The notes beneath the pieces were generated by a model. The model worked only from the letters and a program-made list of their open reading frames with translations, was not told where the DNA came from and did not search any database. DNA of 64,000 bases from Apodemus sylvaticus. Taxonomy: Eukaryota > Chordata > Mammalia > Rodentia > Muridae. Every line of letters starts with the position of its first letter. Position 1 is the first letter of the stretch. A program made the position numbers and the translations under genes. Positions 45,740 through 56,456 of the stretch are shown in pieces. The stretch covers positions 99,323,253 to 99,387,252 of the forward strand of contig NC_067474.1 in the NCBI RefSeq assembly GCF_947179515.1, given 5' to 3'.

Positions 45740-46920
45740 CAGGCATTCAGTCACAGCTGAGAATGAGTGTATTTATCCTGATGTTTTCAAAGTTTTTGGT
45801 ATTTTTATAAGGTCTCCCATCAGTTTTGAAAATCTTTCTATGAGAGAGAGATTAGAGAGAGACAATCTTTAGCATGTGAATATTCAATTTTCACAACATA
45901 ATTTGTTTAAACACTTTTCTAGGATACATTTTTCTTTGTACTTTTGTTGAGAATCAAGTGTCCAGAGGTGCTTAGACTCATTTCTGGGTGTTCATCTCTA
46001 TCTGCTCCATTGGTTAACGTGTCTATTTTGATGCCTAGACAATGCTGGATTCTGCTCCTGTGGTTATAGTGTGATGGATATCAGGTACTGAGATGCTTGC
46101 TGCTTTATTCTCTTGTTTAGGGCCATTTCAGCTACTCAAGTATGCTGTGCTTCCATACTCATTGAAGTTCTTTTTCAAATTCTGAGAAGGTGGTCACAGG
46201 TATTCGGATATGGTAGCCATTTTAGCAATGTGAATTCCATTGATCCATGACCATAGGAAGCCATTCCATCTCACAGATGCGCTTCAGTTTCCTCGATATG
46301 TTATTGATTTCTCTGTAAAGGTCTCTCTGCTCATTGGTTTGGTTTATTCTTTTTAAAGCTTTCATAAATGGGACTATTTTCCTGATTTATTTTTTACCAG
46401 GTTTATTGTGAGTGTATTAAGCCACAATTTCTTTAGTGTTTATTTTGTATTCTACTACTTTGTGGAACATTCTGGGCCTAAAAGTATTTTTGTTTGAATC
46501 TTTAAGTTATTAAAATTATATAATCCTAGCATCTGCAAATAGGTATAGTTTTACTTCTTCCTGATTTTCATCCCAGGTTTTTGGTTTTTGTTGCTGGTGG
46601 TGGTGGTGGTTGGTTCATCGTTTTGTTTGTTGTTGTTATTTTGTTTTGAGAAGGTTAGGGGAGTGTTTTTGCTTCTTGACATACAGCTGTTGCATCATTT
46701 GTGGTTGAAACCTGATTTCATGTAAGCATGCACAGTCACAGAGCTCCCTGTTAGAATGTGCTTGGCTGGTTCCCACAGATCTTGATGCTGTGTCTCCATT
46801 TTCATTTGATTCCAGAAATCTATTAACTTCTCTAATTTCTTTAATGATCCAACCAGTCCTGTTTAATCTCCCCGTTTTTATAGTTGCTCTTGCTTTTGAT
46901 TTTTAGTTTTGTTACATTAA
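45740..46920 (-). mobile_element. Old L1 fragment (ORF2 region), minus strand
   Basis: Antisense ORF2-like blocks: CTCATTTCTGGGTGTTCATC, TGATGCCTAGACAATGCTGG and GAATCTTTAAGTTATTAAAA, in the order expected for antisense ORF2. It is highly diverged and has no open frame. The boundaries are approximate. Confidence 0.55.
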
Positions 46921-46942
46921 AATCTGCTAAGATAAAAGATAT

Positions 46943-47080
46943 GTTGGGCATGGTGGCCTCTCATCCCAGTACCCAGGAGGCCATGAAAGGCAGATTTCTA
47001 TGCATTCAAGGCCAATTTGGTCTACATAGCAAGTTCTAAGCCAGCCAGAGCTATACAATGAGTCACTGTCTAAAAAATAA
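46943..47080 (+). repeat. B1 SINE, plus strand, diverged
   Basis: TTGGGCATGGTGGCCTCTCA, GGCCAATTTGGTCTACATAG and GTCACTGTCTAAAAAATAAA. Confidence 0.88.
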
Positions 47081-47866
47081 AATACATACATAAGTAAAAA
47101 AGCAGTAGCAAGATATTTTTCTATTTAAATTTTATTTGAATATCTTCATAACCTAAAATATGGTCTATTTTGAAGAAAATTCCACACATTTTTAAGTATA
47201 TTTGTCGTCGCTGATGGAATAGTCTATCACTATTATTTGATATGTAGGGTAGTAATGTTAAAGTGCCTTTGTGGCATCTTTTGGAGAATTAGGCATTGGA
47301 ATTTGTCACATTATTGTATTGAAGGTCTGCTTATTCCTTTCTCTCAGATTGTCTTTGGGGGCAATTACATTTACGTTTCTTGTCTTTTAACTCTATTGCA
47401 TCTTTGCAGTGCTGGGCATCCTGGGCTATATGCATGCCAGTCAAGTGGCTGTGCCCCCAGCTACACCCTCAACCCTCTTTTTCCAGTATGGGGCATCTTC
47501 CTGTGTGCAGCTATCCGCCTGTCCCAACACCACTTACAGAAAATATTCCCGGTTTCCATGCTGCACTGCTTGGCCATCCTGGCATGAGGCTTTCCTGGTG
47601 GCTTGCTTTTGTCCTTCCAGCTCAAGGGCACTGACATCACATCTGTCTCCATGACAACAGTCTCCCCAGCACCACAGCTCTACAATACAGTTTTTAAGGG
47701 CTAGTATAAATTAAACTTTGTTCTTATCTTAAAAAAATAAAATAAAATTACTCACTGGTTTATTTGAATTTCATGTGTAAGATTTAGATTGTATTGCCCA
47801 TTTATTTTTTAAAATGCTGCTGAAAGGTTTAAGCCATTGTAAAGAGTGTGTAGCTCAATTTAGAAA

Positions 47867-48003
47867 TAATGGGCCAGCAAGAGGGCTCAGCAGGGAAAAG
47901 CACTTGCCAGGCAAGCCTGAGTCTATCCCTAAAATCTACACTGGAAGAACAGAACTGACTCCCAAATGCATATACCCATGCTCACACATACACACAGTAG
48001 AAC
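47867..48003 (+). repeat. B3-type SINE, plus strand
   Basis: GGGCCAGCAAGAGGGCTCAG, GCACTTGCCAGGCAAGCCTG and the CACACATACACACA tail. Confidence 0.8.
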
Positions 48004-48189
48004 ACAACATCAACATTTTAAGTAGAAACAATTCATTTCACCTTAATGAAATTCACATGAATACAGAATATTTCACCATTCGTTTACAGCCTGATTTCTC
48101 TCTATATTTAATTTTCAATGCATCCCTCATACATTTATCCTTTCAGTTTATTAAATAGTCTTTAAGCTGTTGAAGACTTGGTTTCTGTG

Positions 48190-48500
48190 TGTGTGGTACA
48201 CTCATCCATGCATGTACATGGGCAGGGTAGAAGCCAATACCACTGAATTCCTTTAGTGCCCTCTACCTTATTTTCCTGGACATGGGCTCTCTCCCCAGAC
48301 CTGGAACTAACTACTTGGGCTGGACCAGTAGACCAGGGAGGCCTTAGGACCCCCATCTCTCCTACCTCACCCCACCCTGGGGCTACAGGCACACACCACT
48401 ATGCTGGCATTTTAGGTAGGAGCTGTGGAGCTGGCCTCAGGTCCTCATGCTTCAGCAGGAAAGCACTTTGCCACAAGCTACTTCCTCAGCATGGAGAACT
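48190..48500 (-). repeat. Composite B4-like SINE, minus strand
   Basis: Antisense blocks CCTGGACATGGGCTCTCTCC and GGCTACAGGCACACACCACT are 7SL-like. They are followed by CTCAGGTCCTCATGCTTCAG, which is tRNA-like. Boundaries and family are uncertain. Confidence 0.5.
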
Positions 48501-48744
48501 GTTTCTTTCCGTAACATTTTCTATGTATAAATGATGCTAGGAATCACACATAGGACTTTGAACATGATCTAACACTCCCTACCACCAAGCTGTATTTTCA
48601 GGCCCCACAGATGTCTTTTTCAATTCCATGCTGGTTGTCAGGACCAATATATAGAAATGAAATTAATTTAGGTAATACTCTTCAAGATTGACATGACAAA
48701 CAAATGCATCATCACTTCTTGATATTTAGTACTATCATTCCTAT

Positions 48745-48920
48745 GGGCATGTGTACTGTGTGTGCGAGCACATGTGTCATGGCAGAGGTGGAGGTCTGAG
48801 GACAATTCTATGGACTTGGTCTCTCCTTCCATCTTTACATAAGACCCAAGGGTAAAACTCAGGTCCCCAGATTTGTGTGGCAAGTGCCTTTGCTGGCTAG
48901 GCCATCTCCACAGACCTTAT
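48745..48920 (-). repeat. B3-type SINE, minus strand
   Basis: GGTGGAGGTCTGAGGACAAT, CAGGTCCCCAGATTTGTGTG and GCTGGCTAGGCCATCTCCAC are antisense B3 hallmarks. Confidence 0.8.
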
Positions 48921-49340
48921 TTATTAGTTCTATTTATCTTTTTGTTTTTGAAGACTCTCCAGATGTATCCACAGGATTGTATTCTCTGAAAATAGATAAT
49001 TTCATCCTTATTTTAAATTTTAATTGCATTTTTATTTTTATTTATTGTGGGACACATGTGATGGATTGAACTCAGACCAACTCCAGGCTTGGTACTGGAA
49101 CCTTCTCCTGCTGAACCATTGTGCCAGCTCTCCTGTCTCCCTTCTAATCTGCTTGCATTTGGTTTATGTGGTTGATTCATTCTGTGGTTTGTGTCTGTTC
49201 AGTTTAAGGCAGGTGGGAGGTTTGGATTTAATTGACTTTCTAATGTTACACACCTCATCCTTACCTTCTTAAAATTAACTCCCACATTTCATAATTTGTT
49301 ATAGAGTTGACTATTAAAAATAAAGAATAAAAAAAAAAGT

Positions 49341-49478
49341 AGCTGAATGTGGTGGCTTATATCTCTAATACTAACATTTGGGAAACTGAGGCAGGAGAAT
49401 GGTTGGACTGTTGCAAGTTTAAGACCTGCCTAGGAAACATAGTGAGTTAGGCCAGTTCAAGACCCGTCTCAAAAAAAT
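49341..49478 (+). repeat. Old B1 SINE, plus strand
   Basis: AGCTGAATGTGGTGGCTTAT, GGGAAACTGAGGCAGGAGAA and GACCCGTCTCAAAAAAATAT. Confidence 0.85.
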
Positions 49479-49670
49479 ATCTGTATAGAGACATATATTC
49501 AAAGTTATGTTTATAAGCACTATCTCCATGTAGACTTGCATTCTGTCTGGCATCATTTACTTTGAGGCTAACAGTTTCATCTAAGAACTTTCTAAGATAG
49601 GGCCTCTCTGTCTTCATCGGGAGATATCATTTTGCTTTCCACTTCAGAAGCATAAAAAATAGTCAGTATG

Positions 49671-49827
49671 CCGGGCAGTGGTGGTGCATGCCTTTAATCC
49701 CAGCACTTGGGTGGCAGAGGCAGGGGGATTTCTGAGTTCAAGGCCAGCCTGGTCTACAGAGTGAGTTCCACGACAGCTAGGGCTATACAGACAAACTCAA
49801 AAACAAAAATAAAAACAAAAACAAAAC
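49671..49827 (+). repeat. Young B1 SINE, plus strand
   Basis: CCGGGCAGTGGTGGTGCATG, GAGTTCAAGGCCAGCCTGGT and a long (AAAAAC)n tail. It is close to the B1 consensus. Confidence 0.96.
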
Positions 49828-49844
49828 AGTCAATATAAAATTCT

Positions 49845-50335
49845 TGAAGGGGCCTCCATCTTTGCTCTTGTGACTGAACAGACAGGTGTAGCCAAGTACA
49901 CAGAGATCACTGCCCACCCCCTCATCCCCCCATCCCCAGTATAAGATCACTTGGGATACAGCCCGCCAGGGCTCCAACTGCACTCAAGAGCTGGGCAGTG
50001 CCACAGCCATCTGTGCACCTACCCTGCAAGGAGACATCTGCCCTGAAGGGAGTCCTGCAGTTAGAGGGAGTCCCTCATTTAGAGGTGAGGCCACCATCTT
50101 CATTCCTGTGACTGAGAGTGCTGCTACAGCCAGGAACACAAGAACACCAAGTATAAGATCACTTGGGACTTGGTCTGCCAGGGCCCCACCTGCATCCAGG
50201 AACTGGGCAATACCACAGCAATCTGTGCCAGGGGAAAGCAGGTCACCCAGGGTTGCTGAGATAGGCTTGCAGGCAAACAGGATGAGCAAGCACCAGCCAG
50301 TGACAGCTGGACCAACTAACACCAGAGATAACCAG
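49845..50335 (+). promoter_or_regulatory. L1 5' UTR monomers
   Basis: Two copies of a roughly 237-bp unit share CCATCTT..CTGTGACTGA, GTATAAGATCACTTGGGA and CAGGGC.CCA.CTGCA. This is the tandem-monomer promoter type of rodent L1. Its sequence differs from the monomers of the HAL1-type element at 38,672. Confidence 0.75.
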
Positions 50336-51412
50336 ATGACAAAAGGCAAGCTTAGGAACATTACTAAGAGAAATCAAGGCAATATAGCACCATCCAAACC
50401 CAACTGGCCCACAACAGCAAGTCCTGTATATCCCAATACACTAGGAAAGCAAGATTTGGATTTAAAAATCACAGCTCATGATCCTGATAGATGGCATCAA
50501 GAAGGACATAAATAACTCCCTTAAAGACATACAGGAGAACACAAATAAACAGGGAGAAGCCCTTAAAGAACTACAAAAAAAATCACAACAAAACAGGTGA
50601 AGGAATTGAACAAAACCATCCAGGAACTAAAAAGGGAGGTAGAAACAATAAAGAAATCACAAAGGGAAACAACTCTGGACATAAAAAACCTAGGAAAGAA
50701 GTCAGGAGTCATGGATCCAAGCACCAACAACAGAATACAAGAGATAGAAGAGAGAATCTCAGATGCCAAAGACACCATAGAAAGCATTGATACAACAGTC
50801 AAAGAGAATGAAAAATCCAAAAAGCTCCTGACCCAAATCGTCCAGGAAATCCAGGACAAAATGAGAAGACCAAACCTAATGATTATAGGTATAGAAGAGA
50901 GTCAAGATTTCCAACTTACAGGGCCAGCAAATGTCTTCAACAAAACTATAGAAGAAAACTTCCCTAACCTAAAGAAAGAGATGCCCATCAACATACAAGA
51001 AGCCGACAGAACTCCAAATAGATTTGACCAGAAAAGAAATTCTTCCCATCACATAATAATTAAAACACCAAATGTACTAAACAAAGAAAGAATATTAAAA
51101 GCAGTAAGGGAAAAAGGTCAAGTAACATATAAAGGTAGACCTATCAGAATTACACCAGACTTCTCACCAGAGACTCTGAAAGTCAGAAGAGCCTGGACAG
51201 ATGTCATACAGACCCTAAGGGAACACAAATGCCAACCCAGACTGCTATATCCAGCAAATCTCTCTATTGCCATACATGGAGAAAGCAAGGTATTCCATGA
51301 CAAAAATAAATTTACACAGCATCTTTCCACAAATCCAGTACTTCAAAGGATAATGAATGGAAAACACCAACAAAAGGAGGGAAACTACACACTAGAAAAG
51401 GCAAGAAATTAA
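50336..51412 (+). pseudogene. L1 ORF1 with two frameshifts
   Basis: Begins MTKGKLRNITKRNQGN. The frame shifts near 50,480, where the ITAHDPDRWHQEGHK reading replaces the normal one and stops at 50,513-50,515. A second shift in an A run near 50,575 restores it. From 50,597 it is open for 271 codons, with a coiled coil (KELNKTIQELKREVETIKKS), RRM (RRPNLMIIGIEESQDFQLTG) and C-terminal domain (AWTDVIQTLREHKCQPRLLY), and ends KEGNYTLEKARN. ORF1p is the RNA-binding trimeric chaperone of L1. Confidence 0.9.
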
Positions 51413-51449
51413 ACTTCTTTCAACAAACCCAAAAAAAAGATAACTACAC

Positions 51450-54400
51450 AAACATAAAAATTACATCAAAATTAGCAGAAAGCAACAATCACTATTCCTT
51501 AATATCTCTTAGCATCAATGGACTCAATTCCCCAATAAAAAGACATAGACTAACTGACTGGATACATAAACAAGACCCAATAGTTTGCTGCATACAGGAA
51601 ACGCATCTCAGTGTCAAAGACAAACACTACCTCAGAGTAAAAGGCTGGAAAACATTTTTCCAAGCAAATGGTCCCAGGAAACAAGCTGGAGTAGCCATTC
51701 TAATATCCAATAAAATAGACTTTCAACCACTTTCAACTCACTTTGTAGACCAGGCTGGCCTCGAACTCAGAAATCCGCCTGCCTCTGCCTCCCGAGTGCT
51801 GGGATTAAAGGCACATGTTCTGAGCACCCTTGTTCATAAAGGTACCTTTACTAAAACTTAAAGCACACATATCACCCCACACAATAACTGTGGGAAACAC
51901 TTCAACACCCCACTCTCCTTAATGGACAGATCAGGAAAACACAAACTAAACAGAGACACAGTGAAACTTACAGAAGTTTTGGACCAAATGGATTTAATAG
52001 ATATCTATAGAACATTTCATCCTAAATCAAAAGAATATACCTTCTTCTCAGCACCTCATGTTACCTTCTCCAAAACTGACCATATAATTGGTCACAAAAC
52101 AGAACCGAACAGATATAAGAAGATTGAACAAATCCCATGCCTCCTATCAGATCACTATGGAATAAAGGTACTCCATAGCAACCAAAACAACAGAAAGCCC
52201 ACATACACATGGAAGCTGAACAATGCTCTACTCAATGACACCTTGGGTCAAGGAAGAAATAAGGAAAGAAATCAACACCTTTTTAGAATTTAATGAAAAT
52301 GAAGGCACAACATACCCAAATTTATAGGACACAATGAAAGCAGTGCTAAGAGGAAAACTCATAGCTCTGAGTGCCTCCAAAAAGAAGCTGGAGAGAGCAT
52401 ACACTAGCAGCTTAACAGCACACATGAAAGCTTTAGAACAGAAAGAAGCTAATACACCCAAGAAGAGTAGAAGGCAGGAAATCATCAAACTCAGGGCTGA
52501 AATCAACCAAGTAGAAACAAAAAGAACTATACAAAGTATCAACAAAACCAGGAGCTGGTTCTTTGAGAAAATCAACAGGATAGATAAACCTTTAGCCAGA
52601 CTAACCAGAGGACACAGGGACAATATCCAAATTAACCAAATCAGAAATGAAAAGGGAGAAATAACAAAAACTGAGGAAATTCAAAAAAAAATCATCAGAT
52701 CCTACTACAAAAACCTATACTCAACATAACTGGAAAATCTGGGGGAAATGGACAATTTCCTAGACAGACACCAAATACCAAAGTTAGATCAGGATCAGAT
52801 AGACCATCTAAACATCCCCATAACCCCTAGAGAAAGAGAAGTAGTCATTGGCAGTCTCCCAACCAAAAAAGGCACAGGACCAGAGAGTTTTAGTGCAGAA
52901 TTCTATCAGACCTTCAAAGAAGACCTAACATCAATACTCTTCAAACTATTCAACAAAATAGAAACAGAAGGAACACTACCCAACTCCTTCTACGAAGCCA
53001 CAATTACACTGATACTAAAACCACACAAAGATCCAACAAAGAAAGAGAACTTTAGACCAATTTCTCTTATGAATATTGATGCAAAAATACTCAATAAAAT
53101 TCTTGCAAGCCAAATCTAAGAACACATTAAAACAATCACCATGATCAAGTAGGCTTCATCCCATGGATGTAGGGATGGTTCAATATACAGAAATCCATCT
53201 ATGTAATCCACTATATAAACAAACTCAAAGAAAAAAAACACACAGTCATTTCATTAGATGGTGAAAAAGCATTTGACAAAATTCAGCATCCTTTCATGTT
53301 AAACGTCTTGGAAAGAGCAGGAATTCAAGGCCCATACCTAAACATAATAAAAGCAATATACAGCAAACCAGTAGCCAACATCAAACTAAATGGAGAGAAA
53401 CTTGAAGCAATCCCACTAAAATCACAGACTAGACAAGGCTGCCCTCTCTCTCCATATTTATTCAAAATAGTACTTGAAGTTCCAGCTAGAGCAATTAAAC
53501 AAAAAAAAGATGTCAAAGGGATACAAATTTGAAAGGAAGAAGTCAGATTATGACTATTTGCAGATGATATAATAGTATACTTAAGTGACCCAAAAAACTC
53601 CACCAGAGAACTCCTACAGCTGATAAACAACTTCAGCAAAGTGGCTGGATATAAAATTAACTCAAGCAAATGAGTAGCCTTCCTATACTCAAAGGATAAA
53701 CCGTCTGAGAAAGAAATTAGGGAAATGACACCCTTCACAATAGCCACAAACAGTATAAAATATCTTGGTGTCACTCTAGCCAAACAAGTGAAAGATCTAT
53801 ATGACAGGAACTTCAAGTCTTTGAAGAAATAAATCAAAGAAGACCTCAGAAGATGGAAAAATCTTCCATCCTTGGATTGGCAGGATTAATATAATAAAAA
53901 TGGCCATCTTGCCAAAAGCAATATACAGATTCAGTGCAATCCCCATCAAAATCCCAACTCAATTCTTCAAAGAGTTAGAAAGAGCAATTCTCAAATTCAT
54001 CTGGAATAACAAAAAACCCAGGATAGCTAAAACTATTCTCAACAGCAAATGAACTTCTGGGGGAATCAGTATCCCCAACCTCAAGCAGAACTACAGAGCA
54101 ATAGTGTTAAAAACCGCACGGTATTGATACAGTGACAGGCAGGTAGATCAATGGAATAGAATTGAAGACCTAGAAATGAACCCACACATCTATGGTCACT
54201 TGATCTTTGACAAAGGAGCTACAACCATCCAATGGAAAAAAAAAAAAGATAGCATTTTCAATAAATGGTGCTGGTCTAACTGGAGGTCAGCAGGCAGAAG
54301 AATGCAAATTGTTCCATTCTTATCTCCTTGTACTAAGCTCACATCCAGATGGATCAAGGACCTCCACATAAAACCAGACACAAAAAGAAACTGGGGAAGC

Positions 54401-55250
54401 CTTGAGCACATGGGCACAGAGGAAAATTTCCTGAACAGAACACCAATAGCTTATGCTCTAAGATCAAGAATTGACAAATGGAACCTCATAAAATTACAGT
54501 TTCTGTAAGGCAAAGGACACTCAATCGGACAAAACGGCAACCAACAAATTGGGAAAAGATCTTTACCAACCCTACATCCGACAGAGGGCTAATATCCAAG
54601 ATATACAAAGAACTCAAGAAGGTAGACTCCAGAGAGCCAAATAACCCTATTAAAAATGGGGAACAGAGCTAAACAAAGAATTTTCACCTGAGGAATATCG
54701 AAGGGTGAAGAAGGACCTAAAGAAATGTTCAACATCTTTAGTCATCAGGGAAATGCAAATCAAAACAACCCTCAGATTTCATCTCACACCAGCCAGAATG
54801 GCTAAGATCAAAACTCAGGAGAAAACAGGTGCTGGCGAGGATGTGGAAAAAGAAGAGCACTCCTCCACTGCTGGTGGGGTTGTAATCTGGTACAACCACT
54901 CTGGAAATCAGTCTGACAGTTCCTCAGAAAACTGGGCATGACACTTCCGGAGGACCCTGCTATACCATTCCTGTGCACATACCAGAAGATTCCCCAGCAT
55001 GTAATAAGGACGCATGCTCTACTATGTTCAAAGCAGCCTTATTTAAATTAGCCAGAAGCTGGAAAGAACCCAGATGTCCCTCAATGGAGGAATGGATACA
55101 GAAAACGTGGTGTATATACACAATGGAGTACTATTTAGCTATAGTAGTTAAAAACAATGAATTCATGAAATTCTTAGGCAAGTAGGTGAAACTGGAGAAT
55201 GTCCTCCTGGGTGAAGTGACCCAATCACCCATGGTATGCACTCACTGATA
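51450..55250 (+). pseudogene. L1 ORF2 (endonuclease/reverse transcriptase), broken
   Basis: The N-terminal endonuclease part includes RLTDWIHKQDPIVCCIQETH, and then the B1-containing gap. Later blocks include FFSAPHVTFSKTDHIIGHKT (end of the EN domain), an RT core with NFRPISLMNIDAKILNKILA and RQGCPLSPYLF, and ADDIIVY (the FADD-like catalytic box, at about 53,560-53,580 in a broken frame). The C-terminal region reaches about 55,250. Multiple in-frame stops (near 52,326, 52,727, 53,117 and 53,531) and frameshifts make it inactive. Confidence 0.9.
51735..51813 (-). repeat. B1 fragment inside L1 ORF2, minus strand
   Basis: AACTCACTTTGTAGACCAGG to GTGCTGGGATTAAAGGCA is the near-consensus middle and left part of an antisense B1. 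It has neither a poly(T) start nor the CGCCACC end. The flanking L1 lacks about 100 or more bases between GACTTTCAACCA and TTCATAAA, so L1 sequence was replaced, not just interrupted. Confidence 0.9.
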
Positions 55251-56092
55251 AGCGGATATTAGCCCAGAAGCTTGGTATACCCAAGACACAATTCACATAT
55301 CAAATGATACCCAAGAAGAAGGAAGAAGAGGCCCCTGATCCTAGAAAGGCTCAGTGCAGCAGTGTAGGGGAATACCAGGACAGGGAAGCAGGAAGGGGTA
55401 GATTGGGGAACAGGGGGAGGGAAGAAGGCTTATGGGACTTTCGGGGAGGGGAGATCCTGGAAAGGGGAAATCATTTGAAATGTAAATAAAGAATATATCG
55501 AATAAAAAATAATTAATAAAAAAGTCTTGATGGTTTTTAGCATTTCGATATGTCAACCTTACTGATCATCTCATTCTTTTTTATTTCTGAAGAGAAATCT
55601 GCTGTGACCCTGGATAGGAACCTCATTTCCCTCTGTGTGATGAGATGGTTGTCTTTGGTTCTTTCCAAATCTTTGTCTTTATTTTTTTCTAGTCTGACAA
55701 TAATGCAAGAATCTCTTCATGTTTATACTATTTTCATAGGGCCTCCTGACTGTACAGGTAAAATTTTCACAAGTTTGGGGTACTTCTGCAATCACCCTTT
55801 AATTGCCCTCTATCCCTTTCTTTTTTGTGTGGGTACATTCCCAGTATGAGTATATTGCTAATCTTGATGGGTTTCTTGAATCTCTTAGTTACTGTTTATT
55901 TTTTAATTCTTTTATATTCAGGTTGAATAAACTTTATTTACCTTTCTTTGTTTCATTGATGCTTCTATCAACTCAACCATGCTGGTAAACTTCTTAAGTT
56001 TAAAAAAAAATTAGTTATTATCCAACTCTGGATCTTTTATTTTACTCTTTATGATTTCCCTGTATTGGTACTTGTTAGTTGATGAGTGTCTT

Positions 56093-56385
56093 TGTTAGGG
56101 TTTTATTGCTGGGAGCAGACACCATGGCCAAGGCAACTCTTATAAAGACATTTAATTGGAGCTGACTTACAGGTTGAGAGGTTCAGTCCATTATCATCAA
56201 GATAGGAGCATGGCAGCATCCAGGCAGGCATGGTGCAGGCAGAGCTGAGAGTTCTACCTCTTCATCTGAAGGCTGCTAGTGGAAGTCTGGCTTCTAGGCA
56301 GCTAGAACTAGGATATTAGAGCCCATGCCCACTGTGACACACCTACTCCAACAAATCCACACCTCCTAATAGTGCCAATCCCTGG
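56093..56385. repeat. High-copy murine interspersed repeat, family not named
   Basis: GGTTTTATTGCTGGGAGCAG, CACCATGGCCAAGGCAACTC, TCCATTATCATCAAGATAGG and CACACCTCCTAATAGTGCCA are a sequence order I recognise from many rodent loci (a retrotransposon 3' or LTR-type repeat). I cannot name the family with certainty. Confidence 0.6.
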
Positions 56386-56395
56386 CCCAAGTCTC

Positions 56396-56456
56396 TCCCT
56401 GTCTCTCTCTCTCCCTCTCCCCTTCCCCTCCCCTCCCTCTCCCCCTGCTCTCTGTA
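56396..56456 (+). repeat. (CT)n / CCCT-rich simple repeat
   Basis: Polypyrimidine tract of CTCTCTCT and CCCCTCCC blocks. Confidence 0.9.

Larger units (their letters stand above)
47081..49340. other. Saxo1 intron stretch with several SINEs and one unexplained block
   Basis: 47,081-47,400 is AT-rich and may be old LINE. 47,405-47,735 is a GC-richer block ending in AATAAA-like A-rich sequence that I cannot assign. SINEs are at 47,867-48,003 (B3-type, plus), about 48,190-48,500 (composite, minus) and 48,745-48,920 (B3-type, minus). No gene is supported. Confidence 0.55.
49842..55515 (+). mobile_element. Near full-length but inactive L1, plus strand
   Basis: In order: two 5' UTR monomers (GGCCTCCATCTTTGCTC near 49,850 and GGCCACCATCTTCATTC near 50,087, period about 237); ORF1 (50,336-51,412); a spacer; ORF2 (about 51,450-55,250); and a short 3' UTR ending CATTTGAAATGTAAATAAAG and an A-rich tail. 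Both ORFs are broken by stops and frameshifts, and a B1 fragment sits in ORF2 at 51,735-51,813. No clear target-site duplication was found by eye. Confidence 0.92.

Noticed and set aside
49842..55515. Active L1
   Set aside because: ORF1 has two frameshifts, ORF2 has several stops and frameshifts, and part of the endonuclease region is replaced by a B1 fragment.
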